From Avena insularis (taxonomy: Eukaryota; Streptophyta; Magnoliopsida; Poales; Poaceae), in assembly GCA_023614405.1 (NCBI GenBank), contig CM042691.1, forward strand, positions 180,826,927-180,890,926: a stretch of 64,000 bases of DNA, in the 5' to 3' direction. The notes beneath the pieces are model-generated. The model saw only the letters and a program-made list of their open reading frames with translations, searched no databases and was not told where the DNA came from. Shown here one piece after another: positions 34,728 to 43,497 of this stretch. The first letter of the stretch is position 1. Each line of letters opens with the position of its first letter. A program made the position numbers and the translations under genes.

Positions 34728-35927
34728 ACAGTGAGAAGAGCTAAAGCTTATACAATCATAAACAATGAGCTGTATAAAAGGAGCGTCACTGGCATGCTGC
34801 AAAGATGTGTGGATTCGGCGGAAGGCCAGGAGATTCTCTTAGATATACATCAAGGAGAATGCGGGCATCACGCCTCGTCCATAGCTTTAGTGGCCAAAGC
34901 ATTCAGGCATGGGTTTTATTGGCCAACAGCGTTGAAAGAGGCCAAAGAATTGGTGGAAAAATGTAATGGTTGCCAGAGATATGCCAGCAAGATACATATG
35001 CCATCGTCCGAGTTAAAAATGATACCAATTACTTGGCCGTTTTCTGTATGGTGCTTAGATATGGTGGGACCATTTAAGCCGGCCCGGGGCGGGATGACCC
35101 ACATTTTAGTCATGGTCGACAAATTCACAAAGTGGATTGAAGTGAAGCCAATAAAAAAATGCGATGGACCCACAGCAGTAAAATTCCTGAAAGATATTAT
35201 CTTGAGATACGGTTACCCACACAGTGTTATTACAGACAATGGCACAAATTTTGCTGAAGGGTCCTTTGCTAGATTCTGTCAAGAAAAGCACATAAGGCTA
35301 GATGTCGCCTCGGTTGCTCACCCAACATCTAATGGGCAAGTAGAAAGATCTAATGGACTAGTATTGTCCGGAATAAAACCCCGACTCGTCGAACCACTGC
35401 AAAGGTCGGCAGGGTGCTGGATCGAGGAACTACCAGCAGTGCTATGGAGCCTCAGAACTACCCCAAAAAGGTCAATAGGGTATACCCCATTTTTTCTGGT
35501 ATATGGAGCAGAAGTCGTGCTTCTAGCCGACATAATACATGACTCGCCAAGAGTTACCCAGTATACAACGGCTGAGGTAAATGAGGTAGCTCGGCAAGAT
35601 GATGTCGATCTGCTAGAAGAAGCCAGGGAGTTGGCATTATCAAGATCAACGATCTATCAGAAATACTTACGACGATATCACAGCAAGAAAGTCAATCCAA
35701 GAGTGTTTAAAGAAGGAGATTTGGTTCTTCGGCTAGTGCAACGCACAGCCGGCATACACAAACTATCGCCCCCATGGGAGGGGCCATTCATCGTGAGCAA
35801 AGCATTGCACAATGATGCATATTACCTAATTGATGCTCAGTCACCAGAAAAGAACAAGGCAAACAAAGCCGGCGAAGATTCGAAAAGACCATGGAACATA
35901 GCTTTACTTCGTCCATTTTACTCCTAG
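34728..35927 (+). CDS. Element D integrase
   Basis: An open frame of about 400 codons, the continuation of pol. Zinc finger: H and H in the HQGECGHH region, Cys pair in EKCNGCQRY. Core: WCLDMVGPF (Asp), VITDNGTNF (Asp), NGQVERSNG (Glu), so D-D-E is complete. The C-terminal part has VFKEGDLVLRLV and the PPWEGPFIV module, then RPWNIALLRPFYS. No chromodomain, as expected for Tat. The stop is TAG in a natural position at 35925-35927. The true product would be cut from a polyprotein, and the upstream stop at 34725 prevents that. This is the best preserved pol domain of D. Confidence 0.92.
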   Translation, partial: TVRRAKAYTIINNELYKRSVTGMLQRCVDSAEGQEILLDIHQGECGHHASSIALVAKAFRHGFYWPTALKEAKELVEKCNGCQRYASKIHMPSSELKMIPITWPFSVWCLDMVGPFKPARGGMTHILVMVDKFTKWIEVKPIKKCDGPTAVKFLKDIILRYGYPHSVITDNGTNFAEGSFARFCQEKHIRLDVASVAHPTSNGQVERSNGLVLSGIKPRLVEPLQRSAGCWIEELPAVLWSLRTTPKRSIGYTPFFLVYGAEVVLLADIIHDSPRVTQYTTAEVNEVARQDDVDLLEEARELALSRSTIYQKYLRRYHSKKVNPRVFKEGDLVLRLVQRTAGIHKLSPPWEGPFIVSKALHNDAYYLIDAQSPEKNKANKAGEDSKRPWNIALLRPFYS

Positions 35928-35979
35928 GAGTCATCGATGATACGTTGTAATGTGACGCTTCAGGTCAAAGTATCAACTA

Positions 35980-36310
35980 TATGTTAAACCTCGGCACCTT
36001 GAGCAGTGACTCGGGGACTGCCCGATGTTATTTCTCATTTTTGTTATGTATTAAAACTCCGAACCTTGAGCAGTGACTTGGGGACTGCCCTATGTTATTT
36101 CTCTTTTTTGGTTATGTATTAAACCTCGGCACCTTGAGCAGTGACTCGGGGACTGCCCTATGTTATTTCTCATTTTTGGTTATGTATTAAACCTCGGCAC
36201 CTTGAGCAATGACTCGGGGACGGCCCTATGTTATTTCTCATTTTGGGTTATGTACTAAACCTCAGCACTTTGAGTTATGTACTTTGAGCAGTAACATGGG
36301 AATTTCCCAA
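35980..36310 (+). repeat. 68-bp tandem repeat in element D
   Basis: Four copies and a degenerate fifth of a unit holding CTTGAGCAGTGACTCGGGGA, CTGCCCTATG and TTATTTCTCATTTTTGG. Each unit carries TCGGGGACT, the core of the D polypurine tract (CTTCGGGGACTAA at 41880). No ORF runs through it. From 36310 to 36880 I see only further degenerate traces of it. Confidence 0.85.
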
Positions 36311-36879
36311 CGTCATTTTTTCCTGAATTATTTGTTAAGCTTCAAGACCTCGAGCAAGGAACTCGGGGACTAGGACGTATTATCCATTATGTCGGATTAG
36401 GCATTAAAACCTCGATTTCTAGAGCACTGACTAGCAAATTGCCCCATGATTGTCTCCTGTTACAAACATGGATATTAAACTTCGGCACCCCGAACGGTAG
36501 GTCAGAAGCTACCTTAAACGATATTATTTAGCTTTCCTCAGATATGGGCCTCGGGATTTATAGCTCGGATAAAGATCAAGAACACAATGGTAGAGCCGTC
36601 GAATTTATAAAGGCCAGGCAATATTAACGCCGAGCTAAGGTAGGTCAAATGAAAATACACAATCCGAACTTATGAAATTGAAGGCCACCAGAGCAAAAAA
36701 TTTAACCAACAAGATCTGTTTAGACAGACTAATAACGATCACCATCAAATGTGCCTCAGTGGCCAAAGGCAAAAGGGAGTTCATACCACACAGAGAGTCG
36801 GATAGTTGTTTCACACACATCATACGCCCGGTATACCGGGGATAAGAAATAACTTAAAGGTTTTTGAACCTAAGGGGCA

Positions 36880-37635
36880 GCGACTTGGTCAAGCACTAGG
36901 CGCTCCGAGGTATACGGCACCTCGGCCGAAGTTGGTTCGCCCTCCACAGAACCAGTAGCGACTTCGGGGGAAGCCCGGGGCTGTTGAGAAACATTAGCTT
37001 GATCTTGAGAATGCCCAGTACCTTTGGAGGACGATCACGCGTCGCCGTCCCCGTCCGAGCTTGCGCTGGAATCACCAGAAGTGTCTGGGTCGCCCTCATC
37101 CTCGTTCTGGTTGGCCGAATTATCATCAGAGGCATCTTCGACTTGGACGTCATCCGTCGGGTTAAGAAAGGAAACTCGGCCCTTCAATCCAGTTATGCAC
37201 GTCAACATACTCAACAAGCTGGAAGGCACGAGCTTGTCGACGAGCGACGAATTCTGGATCCTCAACCCAACGGGAGCCAGTGCGCAAATTTATCAAGGTA
37301 TCGAGCGAAATATCCTCGTACCATGACATAATGACTGTGAGCGCCATATCAGCACCAGCTCGTCCAGCGGACTCCTCGAAGATTTAAGCGCTCGGGATGC
37401 CATCAATCTTTCCACCAGTATCTTGATCTCATCAATATCAGGAGTTCCGGAAGTATTCGGACAGAGAACATGGTAGGCCCGGATGGCTGCCTGCACCAAA
37501 TCCCTGCCCATAATCTTCATCGGACCAATGGCAGCGCCAACGAGTACTCTGGGCTCTCATATGCGGGGACACCTCGGCGCACACGAGCATTAATCACCGC
37601 TCTAGAGCTCACGGGCTTAGCTTCTGGAAAATGGT
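36880..37635 (-). pseudogene. Antisense gene of element D, last exon (exon 7)
   Basis: It begins at an acceptor TTCCGTAG (AG at 37637-37636). The reading starts HHFPEAKPVSSRAVINARVRRGVP, then helical stretches MKIMGRDLVQAAIRAYHVLCP and ISLDTLINLRTGSRWVEDPEFVARRQARAF, and an acidic Ser/Asp tail. Frameshifts near 37520, 37340 and 37170 put these in three frames. It is the C-terminal part of the Tat antisense protein. No function is known. Confidence 0.65.
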
Positions 37636-37709
37636 CTACGGAAAATAAAAGTATATCGGTCAACAGTAAGAAAGAGAAGAAGATAACTCATCCACGGTCA
37701 GAGACTTAC

Positions 37710-40200
37710 GATGAATATAGCTCAGCATTCTCTGAAGATCTTGAGCCCAATCACCCTTGGTCTTCTCAAAGCGAGTGATCTCCTTGCTCATCGCCCGTGT
37801 CTTGAGTTCGGCAGCCTCGAGGAGTTCTTTATTTTTCTGCAATTACAGAGCTAGCCGATTCTTCTCTTCGGAGAACTCCTGGTCAACTTTCTCTAACTCA
37901 GACTTCTGAGAGAGCTTGAGGGACTCCACCTCGGCGCGCAAGCGAATTATCTCGTCATATTTCTCTTTCAGCTGCGCCGAGTGAGTAGCGGCTTGTTCTA
38001 AAAAATGCAGCATCATATCAGGCATGGGTATGCAATCTTGATGTAACGCTACAAGAGTTTGTAACTCGGCTATACCAAATCCAAAAGGTTAAAAGGAACC
38101 CAGGATAAGTTTTGAACGTAAATCAGTAAAGAAAAAGCGTAACTAACCTTCTAGGGCCTTGACCTTCTTCTTAAGACGGTTATTAAGATTGTTGATATTA
38201 CCTATTCACCAGCAAAATGAGCTAACACCTCAAGTCCAAAACAATAAGAACTTTAGGGACAATACAAAAGTTTGTTAACTTACCAGCTTTCTTCACCACG
38301 GGAATGACTTTTTCATACTTATCTTGCAATTTCTTATGTGTGAAGAGCAGCCTTTGGAATTCGGCGGTCCGCCGATCATGCGCACCCTAAGTGACAAAAT
38401 AAATAGCAGTGAGATATTCCAAGCTAAGCCAGATCCGAATCAAGCAAAGCTTAACTCGGACCTAGGTGGCTGGATATTCGAAGCTAGGCCAGATCCAAAT
38501 CAAGCAGAGCTTAACTCGGACCTAGGTGGCTGGATATTCGAAGCTAAGCCAGATCCGAATCAAGCAAAGCTTAACTCGGACCTAGGTGGCTGGATATTCG
38601 AAGCTAAGCTAGATCCGAATCAAGCAAATCTTAACTCAGACCTAGGTGGCTGGATATTTGAACACTAGGACAGATCCAAATTAAGCAAAGCATAACTCAG
38701 ATCTGGATGACTGGATATTCAAACACTAAGACAAAACCGAAACAGGCAAAACCTAATAAAACTTCCAAACGAGTTATTCGTTTGCAAGCTTCGGGGACTA
38801 GAGTATATATAATATCATTCGAATGACTAATCGAACGTCAATAAAAACAATTACCTCGTTCATCTTATCGCTGTCAAGCACGATCTTGGCAGCCAGATGC
38901 AAGCGACTGCTGATGTCAGAAAGTTGAAATGGCTGACTGCTTGGATTACCCTCGAGCTGATTAGCAGCGTTCCAGTTATTGGCATACTCAACCAACGAGC
39001 TGAGGCTGTTCCCACTCTCAGTACGAGTAAGGACTTTACCTCGGACGTGTTGTGTAATCACCGCCGTTGCGGGACTCTTGTGAAGAGCGAGCTGAGTATC
39101 AGCGGCCGGGGTGACTACGGTCTTGGCAGAAGAAACCCCCTTGCGGAGCTCATCAGCAATTGTAGGCTGAGAAGAGCTAGCAATCCCTTTCTGAGATGAG
39201 GGAGGTTTGGTGACGACGACCTTCTTGGCCTTAGAAGAGGCGTCGGCAGGAGCCATTACCTCGGCACTAGGAGCGGTGTCTTTGCAAACAGGAGGAACTA
39301 TAGTTTCTGAGGGTGCCGAGATGGTGATATCCTTGTCTGGAGTTGGAGTTGTGGTTGAAACTGCACGGGCCAAAGGAGTCTCGGGGGAAACTCTGGGGTT
39401 CACGATGGGGGCAGCGGGTTCGGAGGGAGGATCAGCTGTCCGGGTTACGTTGGTATCAGCAACGGTAACCACGGGTGCATCTTGCCGAGGTAATGTTTGA
39501 CTCGGAGCAGGAGGAGAGTCCACGCGAGCTGGACTAGGAACTCTGGTATCTTCAGGAGGCGGAGGAGAAGGCAGTCGAGTAGTATGACTCGTCATGCTTG
39601 GACCACTGGGCTTAACAGAAAGAGGAGCGCTGCAAAAATCACAAAAAATCAAATCGAAGGACGGAAAAAGAGAAACAAGAAATACAAATGAAAATGAGCG
39701 TACCCAGTAACTCTGGGCATAGTTTTACGCTTCGGAAGGTGCTAGGATGCCTTTTTAGTTCGCTTCTTGGGAGCGGCTTCGGAGGCACCCGTTGGAGCGG
39801 CACGCTTCCGCGAGGTAGCAGGAGGTTGGGAGGCGAGAGCCTCGGCATCGTGCACCTGACCGGCCTGATTAGCTGGGGAAGTAGAAGCCAGAAATGCATA
39901 AGAGATAGGCATTGCGGCAACTACCTCAAGAATTTGGACGTCGTCCGAATCACCTTCCTCCTCGTGAGACGAGGTCTTGCCACGGGCACGAGCCGGAGCG
40001 AGGTTCGACTTGGGAACAAACTCCTCCGAGTCAGGTTCCCCGCTATCCGGGGTGTTCCGATCTGCAGTCCACGGGAGGGCCAAAACCTCGGCATCTTCAA
40101 TCTTCTGCTACGCAAATCTCTACAAGAAAAGAGACAAAGGAATTAGCAAAAGCAATCACAAACGCAATTGGGGGGCAAAACATAAATGCGTGAACTTACC
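37710..40200 (-). pseudogene. Antisense gene of element D, exons 2-6 (Pro/Ser/Thr-rich and coiled-coil parts)
   Basis: Read on the minus strand with GT-AG introns. Exon 2 is 40119 (or 40104) to 39704, with TAG codons near 40110 and 39742. Exon 3 is 39629-38855, rich in Pro, Ser, Thr and Ala. Exon 4 is 38386-38284, exon 5 is 38201-38148, exon 6 is 38069-37710; these form a coiled coil (LNNRLKKKVKALE, ELEKVDQEFSEEKNRL) with one TAA at 37843-37845. Every junction keeps the reading phase: GAG/GGT, GCT-G/GT, GAA-G/CC, CAT-C/AC. Such phase-keeping across five introns is hard to explain unless the gene was once translated. Intron 3 (38854-38387) holds a 60-bp tandem repeat. Confidence 0.75.
38411..38730. 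repeat. 60-bp tandem repeat in intron 3 of the D antisense gene
   Basis: About four good copies and one degenerate copy of a 60-bp unit containing CAGATCCGAATCAAGCAAAG and GACCTAGGTGGCTGGATATT. Because 60 is a multiple of three, the plus strand shows a false 20-residue peptide repeat at 38324-38668. I treat that as a by-product. Confidence 0.9.
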
Positions 40201-41153
40201 TCGGGAGGGGGATTCCCGTGGGTGAACGGCTTCAGTCCCAAGGTCCAATCCTCCGGCATCTCCGTCTTAAAGATAGCTCGGACACGCTTGAAAATAAGAT
40301 AATTATCGAGCTCAACTGTGGAGACTCGGTTGGGATCAAGGGGACCGCTCATATAACAGAGCTTATGCGTGCGTTGCTGAAAAGGGCAGATCCGGCTACT
40401 GATGAAGATGGTCATCAGATCCTCGCCGCGTAACCCGGCGCGGATCAGCTCCTTTAGCTGAATCTCAAAGGCCTCGGCCAGAGCATGGCTCTTCCTGGGA
40501 TTATAAGCCCAGTTCTTCTTGGAAGGGGGGCCGACAGAGAAAGCAGGGAGCCGAATCTTATCTTCCTTCCCAGAATTCTTGACATAGAAAAACAATCTAT
40601 GCCATTTCTTGGATGACTCAAGACCAGCAACGCGAGGAAACTCGGATTTCCTCCGAGGTGTGATGGACGCTACTCCACACTGGGTAAGCAATTTCTCGGA
40701 AGGTTGAAGGGATTTGTCTGGAACGACATTGGATCGGATCTGGAAGAACTTGGACCATACATGCACTGACGGCCAGAGGCCGAAGTATCCTTCCGAGGCC
40801 AAGATAAAGGTGGATAGAGAAGCAATGGCGTTAGCCGGAAGATGATGCTGCTGCAGGCCGAAGTAATCGAGGAATTCCCTAGCAAAATCGCTAAGGGGAA
40901 GACCAAACCCGCGAGCGAAATGCGACATGAAAACGACATACTCACCCTCCTTAAGAACAGAAGAAGATTCGCCGTCGGGTAAGCGATAGGCTACCTCGGT
41001 AGGAATACGGCGAGTTCTAATTAACCACTCAACCTCTCGGTGGGTAATGGTGGAACCTTGCCAGGAGCCCCGCTCTGGGCCAGACGCTGCATCGTCATCT
41101 TCGATGAGCGCGCTGCTAATGGAGCTTGACATGGGGTCACCGGAGGAGTCCAC
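40200..41153 (-). pseudogene. Antisense gene of element D, exon with plant transposon-type domain (PF04195-like)
   Basis: An open stretch of about 318 codons from a GTG-led region at 41153 to a donor (CCCGAG, then GTAAGT, GT at 40199-40198). It reads VEWLIRTRRIPTEVAYRLPDGE, YVVFMSHFARGFGLPLSDFAREFLDYFGLQQHHLPANAIASL, FFQIRS, WHRLFFYVKN, CYMSGPLDPNRVSTVEL. I recognise this as the domain annotated as putative gypsy-type transposon / Transposase_28 in plants, which occurs antisense in Tat-lineage elements. Despite the name, no transposase activity is shown. The first exon is unclear; an ATGGCCG followed by GTGAGT on the minus strand near 41325-41313 is a candidate start and donor. No stop lies in this exon. 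Confidence 0.82.
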
Positions 41154-41312
41154 GGAAGGGGAACTAGCGGCAGAGCAAAGCCTAGAGGTGCAAGGCCCTA
41201 TCGTGGTCCTAGGCGAAAACAGTGGCGAAGCGGAAAAGAAACCGCCGCGGAGAACCTAGAAAGCAGCAGACGCGTCTAGGGAAAAATCTAGGCAGTAAGA
41301 CCACAGAGAAAC

Positions 41313-41510
41313 TCACCGGCCATGGCGCCGGAGCAAGCGTACGAGGATGAGGTCGACGAAGCAGAGGAATTAGGGCCTCGCCATCAAAGATTCCGACGAG
41401 CGCGCGGCCGCGGAAGCATGAACAGGCGCAAGGGTGAAAGGAGGAAGAAGGGAAACGATGAGCGAAGGAGGAAAGTAAATCCTCTATCCCCGTGCCCCTC
41501 TTTATAACCG
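41313..41510 (-). promoter_or_regulatory. Promoter and possible first exon of the D antisense gene
   Basis: The minus strand has GGTTATAAAGAGGGG at about 41497-41511. Downstream is a G+C-rich leader with CTTCTTCCTCC tracts, then ATGGCCG directly before GTGAGT near 41320. This layout (TATA, leader, short first exon, intron) resembles an ordinary plant promoter. It is separate from the LTR promoter. Confidence 0.5.
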
Positions 41511-41867
41511 CGTGGCCTTAGCGGTAGTGGGATCGTGCGTGCGGGCACTAACCGTGTAGATTGTGTATGCGGCGTAACCGCTCGCGGCTGAGTGGAACCA
41601 CACCGACGACCACACGACGCAGGAGAGGATCAGGCCTCCTGACCGATGCGGTCTTGAGGCGTCCATGCCGACCGACAGTATGATAAACACATGAAGCGTT
41701 GTCGTGAGGCTAGAGGAACAAAAAACTAGAGAAATAATGATGAGTGTCAATCGTAGGATGAGGCGTACACAAGAAGCTACACGGATACCTCGAATAAGAG
41801 AGGGTAACTCGGAAATAAGGAGAAATGAGTATTGGGAAACTGATGTGACCCAGCCGAGGTATGGACG

Positions 41868-41892
41868 TGACCACACCAGCTTCGGGGACTAA
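41868..41892 (+). other. Polypurine tract of element D
   Basis: AGCTTCGGGGACTAA directly before the 3' LTR. This form is typical of RIRE2-like elements. Between 41511 and 41867 I see no other feature. Confidence 0.8.
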
Positions 41893-42680
41893 TGTTGGGG
41901 GGGTGACCCCAGATAGGGTCAAGCCGGGGGAAGCCAAAAGGAGTTTCCCCGGTCTTATGCCGAGTTACTAGTTATATCGGCCGAATCATGTAAAGGTCGG
42001 CCGAGATGAGCATGACCATGACCTTTACCAGAGGGGTTGTACGTTATTAGGCCGATGTACAAGTCAGGTCGGCCGAGCAAGTCCGAATAAGCCATAACGC
42101 AGGTGAAGGCCAAGCCAAGTTAAGCGAGGCAGGGCCGAATAACACGAAGCTTGCAGGAGAAGGAAGCACCTAAGGTTAAACCCTAGCCTCGGGCTAGGAA
42201 GAATCTGAACAGAGCCAAGCGCAATGGACAAGGCAGAGAGCAGCAGAGGAGCAGAAGGAGGTCATGGAGGTGACAGTCCTGGAACCCGAGGCATGCAGGT
42301 GGGGCTCTCTAGAACTTTGTCGTCGTTAGAAGGGGGACACGGGAAGGAGATTGCTGAGTTACTATATTGGGACAAGCATATTCCTCGAATATGCTTGCCG
42401 CGTCAGCCCTAGAGGAGCCAAGGAACCCCTTTATAAGGAGAGGCTTGGGTACTGAGGAAGGGATCGGCTAATTCTAGACCGTTAGGCGGATAGAAATTCA
42501 TCCTCTCTTCCAGCATACAGCTCAAGGAGCACTTGTAGTCCGAAAAAGGAGAAATAAAGATCTGTATGTTAGTCATTTGTGTGTAGATTCAACTACATCT
42601 TCCCTCCCCGGATCCCTCTAGCATCCATTGGCCCCAAACTTTAGCCTACCCATGGCATCTTCCATGCCACCACCACGACA
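41893..42680 (+). repeat. Element D 3' LTR
   Basis: 788 bp, TGTTGGGG to ACGACA, pairing with 28309-29085. TATA box near 42430-42437. The two copies are colinear with scattered changes. Confidence 0.92.
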
Positions 42681-42685
42681 AAACA
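42681..42685. repeat. Target site duplication of element D, right copy
   Basis: AAACA, equal to 28304-28308. Because the LTR end varies between copies, the exact phase of the duplication is slightly uncertain. Confidence 0.7.
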
Positions 42686-43272
42686 CACAATTCCTGGCAT
42701 ACACAAATACATTACAAACAACAAAGGTTCAACATAACTTAGACAAAATTTTGGAAGTAAAAACGATAAGTGTGGTGGTCCAACTAACAAAGTTTGATAC
42801 AAGGCATCTTTAGTAGCCATTTGTCTATATTGTTCACAAGACTCCCATATTAAGTCTATGATGTCTCCCCTTAGTTGTTGGTTGCTAGTCTCTAATTCTT
42901 GGGTATGCTTTTTTTTTCTCTAAGGTCATTTTGGGTGTTGAGCATTCTGCACTTGAGTCTATCACCAAGCTCCTTGATAGCATTCCAAGCTTCATTTATT
43001 GCAGAGTCAAAGAATGTTGTGTGAATTTCTTAGTTGGTGACCATGCAGAATCCTGACTCCTTGTGGTTGTCTTCCTTGTTTTTATACAAGTGAAGTTGCA
43101 CCCACCAATACTTTTCTCCTTCATCCATCACAGGGAATCCCTTGTACACAGCTGCACCATATATCCCCATTGTAACCATAAGGTTCTTGAGTGCCTTCGG
43201 AAATTATGTCTTACACTCCAAAGTCATGGTCATGAGTGGTCCCTTCCTCACGGCTTTGTTGATGGAGTTCAT
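42686..43272 (-). pseudogene. Element A pre-gag ORF1
   Basis: The minus strand has a pyrimidine tract with TTCTAAT and TTTGTAG, then ATG at 43272. The reading is MNSINKAVRKGPLMTMTLE, a TAA, FPKALKNLMVTMGIYGAAVY, EKYWWVQLHLYKNKE, GFCMVTN, a TAA, then FFDSAINEAWNAIKELGDRL. A slip in nine As near 42910 moves to a frame reading HTQELETSNQQLRGDII, a likely coiled coil. The plan (a Trp-x-Val strand, a helix, then coiled coil) is like that of ORF2 of A and of the B pre-gag ORF. The bases TAGTTGGACCACC near its end also follow the stop of the B ORF. I take it as a diverged paralogue. Two stops and one shift make it inactive. It is too broken to show as one long ORF. Confidence 0.6.
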
Positions 43273-43394
43273 CTACAAATAGAGATGACAAAAAATTAGA
43301 AAAGTTTACGAGAAGAAAAAGACAAGTGTGGAAATTTTTCAAAGTGTTGAAATTTTTTCCTTAGTGGTTTCTAATCCAATCCTAGGGTCATAAT

Positions 43395-43423
43395 CCTACA
43401 GGCAACACAGTTCTCGGATACCA
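43395..43423 (-). other. Primer binding site and post-primer block of element A
   Basis: The minus strand reads TGGTATCCGAGAAC two bases after the LTR end. This is the tRNA-iMet site with two changes from TGGTATCAGAGCAC. Next come GTTGCCTGTAGGA and CCTAGGATTGGA, as in B and G. Confidence 0.85.
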
Positions 43424-43470
43424 TCTGTAAGACCCCACATTTATACAGTTAAAGGTCCCTGTGATTGCAA

Positions 43471-43497
43471 TGCTAGTCCCTGGATCAATTTCTAGCA
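43471..43497 (-). other. Conserved LTR hairpin (A copy)
   Basis: TGCTAG and CTAGCA with TTGATCCAGGGA in the loop, 45 bases before the LTR end. Same length (27 bases) as in B and G. Confidence 0.75.

Larger units (their letters stand above)
28309..42680 (+). mobile_element. Element D: Tat-lineage Gypsy retrotransposon with antisense gene
   Basis: A plus-strand Gypsy element of about 14.4 kb. Parts: LTRs 28309-29085 and 41893-42680; a long Gag with a CHHC-type motif; PR-RT-RH; a second RNase H of archaeal type; integrase without chromodomain; a repeat-rich region; an antisense multi-exon gene; a PPT ending CTTCGGGGACTAA. The second RNase H and the antisense gene with a PF04195-like domain are established marks of the Tat lineage (RIRE2/Retand-like). 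Gag and protease have decayed by stops and frameshifts; the integrase is open. Confidence 0.93.

Noticed and set aside
35980..36310. CRISPR-like array
   Set aside because: The units are directly adjacent without distinct spacers, in a plant retrotransposon.
38324..38668. Protein with a 20-residue repeat on the plus strand
   Set aside because: It is a by-product of a 60-bp tandem repeat lying in an intron of the antisense gene. There is no start context or flanking coding signal.
40200..41153. Host gene or DNA transposase on the minus strand
   Set aside because: The domain is known from Tat-lineage elements in just this antisense position, and it lies between the integrase and 3' LTR of D.
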